Of a DNA stretch of 64,000 nt, positions 1 to 10,100 are shown one piece after another. The position numbers were made by a program, and so were the translations under genes. The stretch covers positions 62,001 through 126,000 of the IMG/VR virus record IMGVR_UViG_3300035670_000026; one strand, given 5' to 3'. Under the pieces are notes generated by a model that worked only from the letters and a program-made list of their open reading frames with translations, ran no database searches and had not been told where the DNA came from. Each line of letters opens with the position of its first letter. The first letter of the stretch is position 1. This DNA comes from a virus.

Positions 1-2
1 TT

Positions 3-245
3 CAAATTGCAGATGAGGATGTAAATGTAATTGCTCACTTCACAAATTCACAAAACGATACATTTGCTCAAAATGAAAGATTTTCTTTAATAAGATGGGG
101 GTCGCAAGTCGATCTAGTACTCCCGTTAGATGAACGATTCGATTTTGACCTTGTTTTAGATAACCACATGCATGTAAATGCTGGATTAGACAAACTAGTT
201 AAAATTAATTTTAAAGACCATGAACCAACAAAATCACGAAGATGA
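3..245 (+). CDS. psd: Phosphatidylserine decarboxylase-like protein, C-terminal part (5' end outside window)
   Basis: The open frame enters from the left edge and ends at TGA 243-245. The visible part contains ERFSLIRWGSQVDLVLP, which matches the end of short phosphatidylserine decarboxylases (family pattern roughly ERxGLIRFGSRVDxYLP). In that family the Gly-Ser bond in this motif is cut autocatalytically to make the pyruvoyl cofactor; the GS pair is present here. The last codons overlap phoH by 26 bases in another frame, so the two are probably co-transcribed. The role would be conversion of phosphatidylserine to phosphatidylethanolamine. The N-terminal part is missing, so integrity cannot be judged. 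The tail after the motif is longer and more divergent than in bacterial enzymes. Confidence 0.65.
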   Translation, partial: QIADEDVNVIAHFTNSQNDTFAQNERFSLIRWGSQVDLVLPLDERFDFDLVLDNHMHVNAGLDKLVKINFKDHEPTKSRR

Positions 246-954
246 GATCTTCAAAGAAAAAAGAAAACCAAAAAATCCAATTAGATTTAAAATACAACTA
301 AACGAAGAGCAAAAAGAAGCAAAAGCAAAAATTTTAGATAATACAGTTACATTGTTAGCTGGAGCAGCGGGTTCTGGTAAAACATTGTTAGCATGTCAAA
401 TAGGTCTTGAAAGATTATTTATGAGAGAAGTTGACAAAGTAATTATTACTCGCCCAACTGTTTCAAAAGAAGAAATTGGATTTCTACCAGGTGATTTAAG
501 AGAAAAAATGGATCCTTGGGTACAACCAATTTATCAAAACATGTATCTTCTTTATGATAAAGATAAAATAGAAAAACATATTCAAGCTGGTGATATAGAA
601 ATTGTACCTGTATCATTTATGCGAGGAAGAACATTTGTAAATTCTATTGTAATTGTTGACGAGGCACAAAACGTTACACACGAACAAATGGAAATGATTG
701 TAACTCGTATTGGTAAAGGATCTAAAATGATTATTTGTGGTGATGACCATCAAGTAGATTTAAAACAAAAACGTGATTCTGGATTTAAATTCTTATATAC
801 GGCAGCTAAAAAAATTAAAGGATTAGCAGGTATTACTTTAAAACAAAATCACAGAGACGATATTGTAGAATCCTTAATTGATCTTTATAACGAAGAATAC
901 GAATACAGACAAAACATAGGAACATCAGGTAGCTCAGGAAATTCTCGTAAATAG
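220..954 (+). CDS. phoH: PhoH-like P-loop ATPase
   Basis: A 244-residue PhoH-family protein. Walker A is GAAGSGKT at about residues 48-55 and Walker B is IVIVDEAQN at about 143-151, as in the PhoH C-terminal ATPase domain and helicase-like relatives. PhoH-like genes are very common in marine phages; their biochemical role is unsettled (ATPase, possibly RNA-related). The start is ATG 220, inside the end of the psd-like gene. The last 13 residues read NIGTSGSSGNSRK, which does not look like PhoH but is almost identical to the repeat unit of the giant fibre genes 3 kb downstream. Confidence 0.9.
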   Translation: MNQQNHEDEIFKEKRKPKNPIRFKIQLNEEQKEAKAKILDNTVTLLAGAAGSGKTLLACQIGLERLFMREVDKVIITRPTVSKEEIGFLPGDLREKMDPWVQPIYQNMYLLYDKDKIEKHIQAGDIEIVPVSFMRGRTFVNSIVIVDEAQNVTHEQMEMIVTRIGKGSKMIICGDDHQVDLKQKRDSGFKFLYTAAKKIKGLAGITLKQNHRDDIVESLIDLYNEEYEYRQNIGTSGSSGNSRK

Positions 955-975
955 TAAGGAACCCTAGCTTTTTAA

Positions 976-983
976 TATTTATA
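976..983 (+). promoter_or_regulatory. Putative late promoter box TATTTATA
   Basis: TATTTATA lies 12 bases before the ATG at 996, in the only gap between phoH and the structural genes. The same octamer in the same orientation precedes most structural transcription units here. Promoter function is inferred from position. Confidence 0.5.
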
Positions 984-995
984 TCCAAAAAGCGA

Positions 996-1421
996 ATGGC
1001 AACTCTTACTACACAAATTTACGAAATTTTAACGCTTGATGGAAACGATGTTGGATCATCCCAAATCCAAACTATTAACGGCATAAACTATGTAGATAAT
1101 AGAGTTTTAAGCGTACCTACAGGGTCGGTAACTACTATATTTTCAATGGATGCTACTCCAGGTGCTGGTACTTTTGTAACCAGCAGTATTAAATACATTA
1201 GAGTATCTAATATTAGTACAGTTAATGCCCCAATTCAACTTGTTGTATCCTCTTCAACTGAAGCAATGAGCTATTTTGTAACAACAGGTAGTTCATATAT
1301 GTTATCAACAAGTAAAATGACAGGTAGTGTAGGAGGATTATTATTTGACGATATTAAATCAGTTAAAGTTGAACCTTCTGGTAGTGCAGCAACTTTAGAA
1401 TATTATATAGCAACAACTTAA
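996..1421 (+). CDS. Small putative virion protein, all-beta
   Basis: 141 residues, rich in Ser, Thr, Val and Ile, with alternating hydrophobic stretches typical of beta-sandwich virion proteins. No cysteine, no signal peptide and no recognisable motif. It opens the neck gene run (six bases before the next gene) and has a TATTTATA box in front, so expression with the late structural genes is likely. A decoration, neck or fibre-attachment protein would fit; nothing in the sequence chooses between them. Confidence 0.6.
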   Translation: MATLTTQIYEILTLDGNDVGSSQIQTINGINYVDNRVLSVPTGSVTTIFSMDATPGAGTFVTSSIKYIRVSNISTVNAPIQLVVSSSTEAMSYFVTTGSSYMLSTSKMTGSVGGLLFDDIKSVKVEPSGSAATLEYYIATT

Positions 1422-1427
1422 TAAATT

Positions 1428-2660
1428 ATGGCATCTACAGTAATTCCAATTTGGCCCGGTTCAGCATCTTTTGCTCAAGTATCTGCTTCTTATTATGGAA
1501 CAGGTACGTGGCCACCTCCTACTCCATTTGGGTTTTATGATAGCGATCCTGAATTTAAAACCGATGCCAATAAAGTATCTAATTTTTGTGCTTTACACTT
1601 AGGTTATCCTATTGAAAATGTAGAATTACAAGAAATTAACTTCTTTGCTGCTTTTGAAGAAGCAGTAACTGTATATGGAAACGAATTATATGCTTTTCAA
1701 TTAAGAGATAACTACTTATCTTTAGAAGGAGCTTCTGATAGAATTGATGTTAATAATTCAATTTTCACTCCTTCAATGGATACTATTGTTAGATTGTCTC
1801 AACAGTATGGTGAAGAAGCAGGAGTTGGTGGTAATGTAACTTGGTATAAAGGCCAATTAACTTTAGTCCCCGGTCAACAAAGATACGATTTAACTAAATG
1901 GGCTGAAGATTTAGGAATTACAGGTGGTATTGAAATTAAAAACGTTTGGTATCAACCACCCCCTGCTGTTTCTCAAATGTATTCTTCTTATTTAATAGGA
2001 CAAGGAGGACTAGGAGGGGTACCAGCAGCAGGTATGTTTGGACTTGGTATGGGTGGATATGCGGGGTATTTAATGATGCCTACAAGTTTTGCTATGCAAA
2101 ATATTCAAGCTATTGAAATGCAAAACCAGGTAATGCTTTCAAATTATACCTTTAATGTTATAAACAATATATTATCTGTATTTCCAATTCCCGGAACTGG
2201 TGATTTTGAATGGGGTATAGATGATGATGGTGGATTAGGATATGGACATTATTTAGTATTTGACTTTATTAAAATCCAAGATAGAATTGATGCTTCTTTT
2301 GCTGACGGTACTAATAAAATTACCAATACCTCAGATGCTCCTTATTTAAATCCTACTTATGCTAAAATTAATTCAATAGGTAGAAGTTGGATTTTCGAAT
2401 ATACTTTAGCTAAAGCTAAAGAAATGTTAGGTTTAACTCGTAACAAATATTCTCAAATACCAATCCCTGGAGCTGAAGTAACTTTAAATGGTGATTCGTT
2501 AGCTACGCAAGGTATTGATGAACAAGAAAAATTAATTACAAGATTAAGAGAATATTTTGATCAAACTTCTCGCCAAGCTTTACTTGAAAGAAGACAAGCA
2601 GAATCAGTAGCTCGAGTAGCTGAAATTAGTCAAGTACCAATGACAATTTTTATAGGATAA
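1428..2660 (+). CDS. Neck-region structural protein (gp13-position)
   Basis: 410 residues. The segment at about 37-80 (FYDSDPEFKTDANKV onward, then QEINFFAAFEEAVTVYGNEL) resembles the N-terminal region of head-tail connector proteins in marine T4-like phages, where a short acidic start leads into a helical pair. A Gly/Met-rich insert lies near residues 190-225. It directly precedes the gp14-like gene with one base between them, the place held by gene 13 in T4. The assignment rests on position and weak resemblance; a general virion structural protein is the safe reading. Confidence 0.5.
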   Translation: MASTVIPIWPGSASFAQVSASYYGTGTWPPPTPFGFYDSDPEFKTDANKVSNFCALHLGYPIENVELQEINFFAAFEEAVTVYGNELYAFQLRDNYLSLEGASDRIDVNNSIFTPSMDTIVRLSQQYGEEAGVGGNVTWYKGQLTLVPGQQRYDLTKWAEDLGITGGIEIKNVWYQPPPAVSQMYSSYLIGQGGLGGVPAAGMFGLGMGGYAGYLMMPTSFAMQNIQAIEMQNQVMLSNYTFNVINNILSVFPIPGTGDFEWGIDDDGGLGYGHYLVFDFIKIQDRIDASFADGTNKITNTSDAPYLNPTYAKINSIGRSWIFEYTLAKAKEMLGLTRNKYSQIPIPGAEVTLNGDSLATQGIDEQEKLITRLREYFDQTSRQALLERRQAESVARVAEISQVPMTIFIG

Positions 2661-2661
2661 T

Positions 2662-3183
2662 ATGGCACTATATGGACAAATGAGAGATATTAGTATGTTT
2701 CGATTCATTAATCGTGAATTGATGCAAAATATTATTTCTCAACAAGTAGTATTTTACAAATACAATGTTACTACAACTAAAGTAAACATGTATGGTGAAT
2801 CTGTTGAAGGTAGAAATTTTGCAGATCCGGTAATATTATTTGCTTTAATTGAAACAACAAATTTTGAATATCCTGTAAGTGATTTTGGTGCTGATTTTAA
2901 TTGGCAGGTAACTTACAAATTTTTACGAGATGATTTAGTTGATGCTAATGTTTACCCAGAAATAGGAGATGTAGTTATGTTCCAAAATGGCTACTGGGAA
3001 ATAGATAATGTAAATACAACTCAATTCTTTGTTGGTAAAGATCCAGAATACCCGTATTTAGATGCAGCAGGAGATAACCCATATGAAGAGGATTTAGGAC
3101 AATTTGGATATAGTGTATCCGTAATTTGCACTTGTCACTATGTTCCTTCAGATAGAATTAATATTGAATTATCACGACTATAA
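2662..3183 (+). CDS. 14: Neck protein, gp14-like
   Basis: 173 residues. The pattern VVFYKYNVTTTKVNMYGES, then FADPVILFALIE, DFGADFNWQV, LVDANVYPEIGDVV and YWEIDNV follows the gp14 neck proteins of cyanophage-type T4 relatives (tKvNlYGES, nvYPelGDii, yYEi). gp14 with gp13 closes the filled head and joins the tail. It ends in TAA that overlaps the next ATG, giving tight coupling to the gp15-like gene. Confidence 0.7.
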   Translation: MALYGQMRDISMFRFINRELMQNIISQQVVFYKYNVTTTKVNMYGESVEGRNFADPVILFALIETTNFEYPVSDFGADFNWQVTYKFLRDDLVDANVYPEIGDVVMFQNGYWEIDNVNTTQFFVGKDPEYPYLDAAGDNPYEEDLGQFGYSVSVICTCHYVPSDRINIELSRL

Positions 3184-4136
3184 TGGCTCAAAATAGACTA
3201 AATAAACCAACGCCAAAAACACAACGTGAGATAAGTGTAGAACAACACAAATCAACGTATTCACCCTCGGGTAATCCTAATTATGCGGATCCTGATGTTC
3301 CTGGTATTAATCGTGCATTACAAACATCATTTAAGGGGGATAATGTAAAACCTTTTAGTGTTGGTATTAAAGATATTGATGAAGCTGTATATTACTACTT
3401 TGAAAATGTAATCCAACCCTCAGTAATACAAAATGGATCTCGTTTACCTGTTCCTATTATATATGGTTCTCCTGAAAAATGGAAATCATACCAAAAAGAC
3501 GGGTATTACAGAGACCAAAAAGGTAAAATTATGGCTCCTTTGATTATGTTTAAAAGAGAGTCAATGGAAAAAAATAGGACTATTGGTAATAAATTAGATG
3601 CTAATAATCCTCATAACTATGGAGTTTCTCAGAAAAAATATGATGCTAGAAATTCATATGATAACTTTAAAGTATTAACTAATAGAATTCCTGAAAAGCA
3701 ATTTTATGCTACAGTAATTCCTGATTATGTAACTATAACTTATAGTTGTGCGATATTTACGTATTATGTAGAACAACTAAATAAAATAGTTGAATCTATT
3801 GAATATGCTTCTGATGCTTATTGGGGTGATCCTCAAAGATATAAATTTAAAACAATGATTGATTCGTTTGGTTTTCAAACAGAATTAACTCAAAATGATG
3901 AACGTATTGTAAGAAGTACATTTACTATAAGATTAAATGGATACATAGTACCTGAAATATTACAAAAAGATTTGAACTCAATTAAAAAATTCTCTGATAA
4001 AACTAAAATTATATTTTCAATTGAAGCTTCTTCAATAGATGCTCTATATACTGGCCAAGAAAATGCTAATGGAACAATTACAACCCCAGAAACAATTAAA
4101 GCACTAGAAATTAAGAAAAAAGTGAACGCAATATAA
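3183..4136 (+). CDS. 15: Tail sheath stabiliser / tail completion protein, gp15-like
   Basis: 317 residues. The region RLPVPIIYGSPEKWKSY and the later DYVTITYSCAIFTYYVEQ, plus RYKFKTMIDSFGFQTE, match the general build of T4-like gp15, the terminator that caps the sheath and contacts the neck. It follows the gp14-like gene in the T4 order 13-14-15. The first 60 residues are polar and Pro-rich and look like an extension. It is the last gene before the fibre block; a TATTTATA box follows it. Confidence 0.6.
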   Translation: MAQNRLNKPTPKTQREISVEQHKSTYSPSGNPNYADPDVPGINRALQTSFKGDNVKPFSVGIKDIDEAVYYYFENVIQPSVIQNGSRLPVPIIYGSPEKWKSYQKDGYYRDQKGKIMAPLIMFKRESMEKNRTIGNKLDANNPHNYGVSQKKYDARNSYDNFKVLTNRIPEKQFYATVIPDYVTITYSCAIFTYYVEQLNKIVESIEYASDAYWGDPQRYKFKTMIDSFGFQTELTQNDERIVRSTFTIRLNGYIVPEILQKDLNSIKKFSDKTKIIFSIEASSIDALYTGQENANGTITTPETIKALEIKKKVNAI

Positions 4137-4144
4137 TCTTACCA

Positions 4145-4152
4145 TATTTATA
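4145..4152 (+). promoter_or_regulatory. Putative late promoter box TATTTATA
   Basis: The octamer lies 18 bases upstream of the first giant fibre gene. Same orientation and similar spacing as the other late boxes. Confidence 0.5.
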
Positions 4153-4170
4153 TGAGATAAATCCTAAAGA

Positions 4171-7100
4171 ATGGCTCAAGTAAGATTCCTAGACCAAGTT
4201 CCAGTTGGCGTATATAATGTAGATCCTACGGGTACCGGTGCTGGTACCATTGATATATACCAAAATGGTACACTAGTAAGCGCTAGTGTTCCATATATTA
4301 ATATCAGCGGTTCAGCTGAGGTTTTAGGATTTGCACCATTCGGTACAAATAATGGTGTTACAATATACGTTTCTGGAGTAGGATTTCCATTTTCAGGTTC
4401 AGCCGAAATTACAGGATCTTTAGTAATCTCAGGTTCTGAGACTTATCCTATTATAATTCAAACCCTTCCGGTTCAAGATATTGAGTACGTAGTAACGTAC
4501 AACCCAATAACAGGTACTTTAGGATATGTAAATGCTACTTCTGGAACAAGCGGTATTTCAGGAACATCAGGAGCTTCAGGACAATCAGGCACTTCAGGAA
4601 CAAGTGGTACAGCAGGTACTACAGGAACTGCGGGTAACTCAGGTAATTCTCAAACTTCAGGTACAAGCGGTACCTCAGGTACAAATGGTTCAAGTGGTAC
4701 AGAAGGTATCTCAGGAATAAGTGCAACTTCTGGCACTAGTGGTACTAGTGGTTCAACAGGTACTTCAGGAAATAGTGAAAATTCAGGAACTAGTGGAACG
4801 AGTGGTACAAGTGGTACTAATGGTTCTGCTGGTACTTCTGGTATAAGTGAAAATAGTGGTACTTCAGGTACTTCCGGTACAAGTGGAACTAATGGTTCAT
4901 TAGGTACATCAGGAGAAAGCCAAACATCAGGTACTTCAGGTACTTCTGGGACAGCAGGTTCTTCAGGAACTGCGGGTGAATCAGGAAATAGTAAAACATC
5001 AGGAACTAGCGGTACTAGCGGTACTAGCGGTACTAGCGGTACTAGTGGTACAAGTGGTACAAACGGTAGCGCAGGTACAGCTGGTATAAGTGAAACCTCA
5101 GGTACAAGTGGTACCTCAGGAACAAGCGGTACAAATGGTTCTTCAGGAACTGCGGGTGAATCAAGCATAAGTGAAACTTCAGGCACTTCAGGCACTTCAG
5201 GTACCTCAGGAACAGCAGGTTCATCTGGAACCGCTGGTGAATCAGGTATAAGTGAAACCTCAGGTACAAGTGGTACTTCAGGTACTAATGGTAGTGCAGG
5301 TACAGCAGGTGCTTCACAAACAAGTGGTACAAGTGGTACTTCAGGTACCTCAGGTACAAATGGTAGTTCAGGTACTTCAGGAGAAAGTAATGTAAGTGGT
5401 ACTTCAGGAACATCTGGAACCTCAGGTAGTACTGGTACTTCTGGTACTTCAGGTAATGATGGTACTTCTGGCATATCTAGTACTTCAGGTACTAGTGGAA
5501 CTTCAGGTACTAGTGGTACAAGTGGTACAACAGGTACTGCTGGTTTAGATGGATTTGATGGTGTAAGTGGTGCTAGTGGTTCTTCAGGTTCTTCAGGTAC
5601 TAGTGGAACTTCAGGTTCTGTAGGTACAGCAGGTACTTCAGGAGTATCACAAACAGCAGGTACATCTGGTACTTCAGGTACATCTGGTACCAATGGTACA
5701 GCCGGTACATCAGGAAATAGTCAAACTTCAGGTACAAGCGGAACATCAGGTTCTTCAGGTACTTCTGGAGAAGATGGTACAAGTGGTACATCTGGTATTT
5801 CAGCTACAAGTGGAACTTCAGGTACCAACGGTTCAAACGGTACAGCAGGAGCTGCTGGACAATCAGGAGCAAGCGCTACTTCAGGTACTAGTGGAACTTC
5901 AGGTAGTACAGGTACTTCAGGGTTAAGTGGAAATTCAGATTCTTCAGGTACTAGTGGTACATCAGGTACTTCTGGTACATCTGGTACTGCAGGTTCTGCT
6001 GGTACTGCAGGTACAGCAGGAAATAGTGAAACAGCAGGTACATCAGGTACTTCAGGTACAAGCGGAACTAACGGTTCAGCTGGTACATCAGGTAATAGTG
6101 AAACCTCAGGTACTTCAGGAACTAGTGGTACTTCAGGAACAAATGGTTCTGCAGGTACAGCAGGTGCTACTGGACAGTCAGGTGCAAGTGCAACAAGTGG
6201 TACATCAGGAACTAGCGGTTCTACAGGTACTTCTGGTTTAAGTGGAAATAGTGAAACCTCTGGTACAAGTGGTACATCAGGTACTTCTGGTACGAGTGGT
6301 ACAACAGGTTCATCAGGAACCGCTGGTGAGTCAGGTACTAGTGAAACCTCAGGTACTAGCGGTACTAGTGGTACTAGCGGAACAAATGGTTCTTCTGGTA
6401 CAGCTGGTATTTCTGGTAATAGTGAAACTTCAGGTACATCTGGTACTTCAGGTACAAGTGGAACCAACGGTTCAGCAGGTACAGCTGGAGTTGCAGGTCA
6501 ATCAGGTGCAAGCGCTACTTCAGGTACAAGTGGAACAAGTGGTTCTACAGGTACATCAGGTTTAGCAGGAGTTAGTGAAACTTCAGGCACTTCGGGTACA
6601 AGTGGAACTTCAGGTACATCAGGAACAACAGGTTCATCTGGAACAGTTGGTGAATCAGGTACAAGTGGCACTTCAGGTACTTCAGGTACTTCAGGCACTT
6701 CAGGCACTTCAGGCACTTCAGGTACAAACGGTTCATCAGGAACATCAGGCGAATCAGGTACTAGTGCAACTTCAGGTACATCAGGTACAAGCGGAACTAA
6801 TGGTTCATCAGGAACTGCCGGAGCTGCAGGTCAATCAGGTGCAAGTGCAACTAGTGGTACCTCAGGTACTTCAGGTAGTACTGGTACTTCAGGTTTAGCA
6901 GGCGAAAGCAAAACATCAGGTACATCAGGTACTTCAGGTACTTCAGGTACAAACGGTTCATCAGGAACAGCAGGCGAATCAGGAAATAGTGAAACTTCTG
7001 GTACAAGTGGTACTAGTGGTACTAGTGGTACTAGTGGTACAAACGGTTCTTCAGGAACGGCAGGTGCTTCTGGTAATAGTGAAACATCAGGAACAAGTGG

Positions 7101-10100
7101 CACTTCAGGTACTTCAGGTACTAATGGTAGTACGGGTACAGCAGGTGCTGCTGGTCAGTCAGGTGCTAGTGCAACCTCAGGTACAAGTGGAACAAGTGGT
7201 TCTACAGGTACATCAGGTTTAGCAGGTGAAAGTAAAACTTCAGGTACAAGTGGAACTAGCGGTACTAATGGTAGCGCTGGAACAGCCGGTGCTTCTCAAA
7301 CAAGTGGTACTAGCGGTACATCAGGTACTAATGGTAGTGTAGGTACAGCTGGAGTTGCAGGTATTTCTGAAACAAGTGGTACTTCTGGTACAAGCGGTAC
7401 TAATGGTAGTGCTGGAACAACCGGTACTTCTCAAACAAGCGGAACTTCAGGTACTAGTGGTACTAACGGTTCAGCAGGTACTGCTGGAGCCGCTGGACAA
7501 TCAGGAGCTAGTGCAACAAGTGGTACAAGCGGAACAAGTGGTTCTACAGGTACTTCAGGATTAAGTAGCGACTCAGGTTCTGCAGGTACAAGTGGTACTA
7601 GTGGTACTTCCGGAACGAGCGGAACAAATGGTTCTTCTGGTACAGCAGGTGCTTCGGGCAATTCAAGAACTTCAGGAACTAGTGGTACAAGCGGTACAAA
7701 TGGTAGCGCAGGTACTTCTGGTATAAGTGATATATCAGGTACAAGTGGTACTTCAGGCACTTCAGGTACTTCAGGAACAAATGGTTCAAATGGTACAGCA
7801 GGTGCTGCTGGACAATCAGGAGCTAGTGCAACAAGTGGCACTTCAGGCACTTCAGGTTCTACAGGTACTTCAGGATTAGCAGGTGAAAGCAAAACATCAG
7901 GTACTAGCGGTACTTCAGGTACAAATGGTAGTGCAGGTACAGCAGGCGCTTCACAAACAAGTGGAACTTCTGGTACAAGCGGTACAAACGGTAGCGCAGG
8001 TACAGCAGGTGCTGCTGGATTAAGCAGAACATCAGGTACCTCAGGTACAAGCGGAACTAACGGTTCAGCAGGTACTGCCGGTAACTCAGGAAATAGTCAA
8101 ACTTCAGGTACAAGCGGTACCTCAGGAACAAATGGTAGCACGGGTACAGCCGGAGCTGCAGGACAATCAGGTGCAAGTGCTACAAGTGGTACTAGTGGTA
8201 CCTCAGGTAGTACAGGTACTTCAGGTTTAGCAGGCGCTTCTCAAACATCAGGTACAAGTGGTACTTCTGGTACTTCTGGTACTTCAGGCACAAATGGTAG
8301 CGTTGGAACAGCAGGCATTTCAGGTGATAGTAAAACATCAGGTACAAGTGGTACAAGCGGTACTAATGGTTCATCAGGTACTAACGGTAACGCAGGTGTT
8401 TCAGGTTTAAGTTCAACTTCAGGCACTAGCGGAACTTCAGGTTCATCAGGTACCTCAGGTTTAGCACGTACATCAGGTACTAGTTCAACAAGTGGAACTA
8501 GTGGTACAAGTGGAACAAATGGTTCTTCTGGTACAGCAGGTGCTTCAGGAAATAGTCAAACATCTGGAACTTCAGGTACTAGCGGTACAACAGGCAGTGC
8601 AGGTACAGCAGGCCAATCAGGTAATTCTCAAACAAGTGGCACCTCAGGTACAAGCGGTACAAGTGGAACAAATGGTTCTTCTGGTACAGCAGGTGCTGCT
8701 GGATTAAGTAGAACATCCGGTACAAGTGGTACTAGCGGAACTAATGGTTCAAATGGCACTTCAGGAAATGCAGGTACAGCAGGTGCAAGTGCGACTTCAG
8801 GTACAAGTGGTACAAGCGGTACTAATGGTTCATCAGGTACTAACGGTAACGCAGGTGTTTCAGGATTAAGTTCAACTTCAGGCACTAGTGGCACTTCAGG
8901 TTCATCAGGTACCTCAGGTTTAGCCCAAAATTCAGGAACATCAGGCACAAGTGGTACTAGCGGAACAAATGGCTCTGCAGGTACAAACGGTGCCTCAGGA
9001 AATAGTAGAACTTCTGGTACTAGTGGTACTAGTGGTACAGCTGGTACCTCAGGTACAGCAGGAGCTTCAGGAAATAGTCAAACATCAGGTACTAGTGGTA
9101 CAAGTGGCACAGCAGGTTCTGCTGGTACTGCAGGTACAGCAGGTGCTTCAGGTGATAGTAAAACATCAGGTACTAGCGGTACATCAGGAACTAATGGTTC
9201 AGCAGGTACAGCAGGAGCTGCTGGATTAAGTCAGACATCAGGTACTAGTGGTACTAGCGGAACTAATGGCTCAACAGGTACAGCGGGAGTTTCAGGTAAT
9301 AGTAGAACAGCGGGTACATCCGGTACAAGCGGTACAAGTGGTACTAACGGTTCAAACGGAACTTCAGGTAATGCAGGTGTTTCAGGATTAAGCTCTACAA
9401 GTGGCACTTCAGGAACAAGTGGTTCAAGTGGTACTTCAGGTTTAGCTCAAACAGCTGGTTCAAGTTCAGCTTCTCAAACAAGCGGCACCTCAGGTACTAG
9501 TGGTACATCAGGAGCTACTCAAACAGCAGGTTCAAGTTCATCATCACAAACTAGTGGTACAAGCGGTACTTCAGGAACTAATGGTTCATCAGGTACGGCA
9601 GGTGCATCCGGTAATAGTAGAACATCAGGAACATCAGGAACTAGCGGAACAAACGGTTCAGCTGGTACAGCAGGTTCTTCACAAACTTCTGGCACTTCAG
9701 GTACAAGCGGTACAGCTGGTTCAAATGGTACAGCCGGTGTAGCAGGTGCTTCTCAAACAAGTGGTACAAGCGGTACAAGTGGTACAAACGGTAGTGCTGG
9801 TACAGCAGGTGCTTCTGGATTAAGTAGAACATCAGGCACAAGTGGTACTTCAGGTACAAACGGTTCATCAGGTACTAATGGAAACGCAGGTGTTTCAGGA
9901 TTAAGCTCTACAAGTGGCACTTCAGGCACTTCAGGTTCATCAGGTACTTCAGGTTTAGCCCAAAATTCAGGCACTTCAGGTACTTCAGGTACAAGCGGAA
10001 CAAATGGTTCATCTGGTACAAATGGTGCTGCTGGAAACAGCAGAACTTCAGGAACAAGTGGTACTAGCGGTACAGCAGGTTCTGCAGGTACAAATGGTAC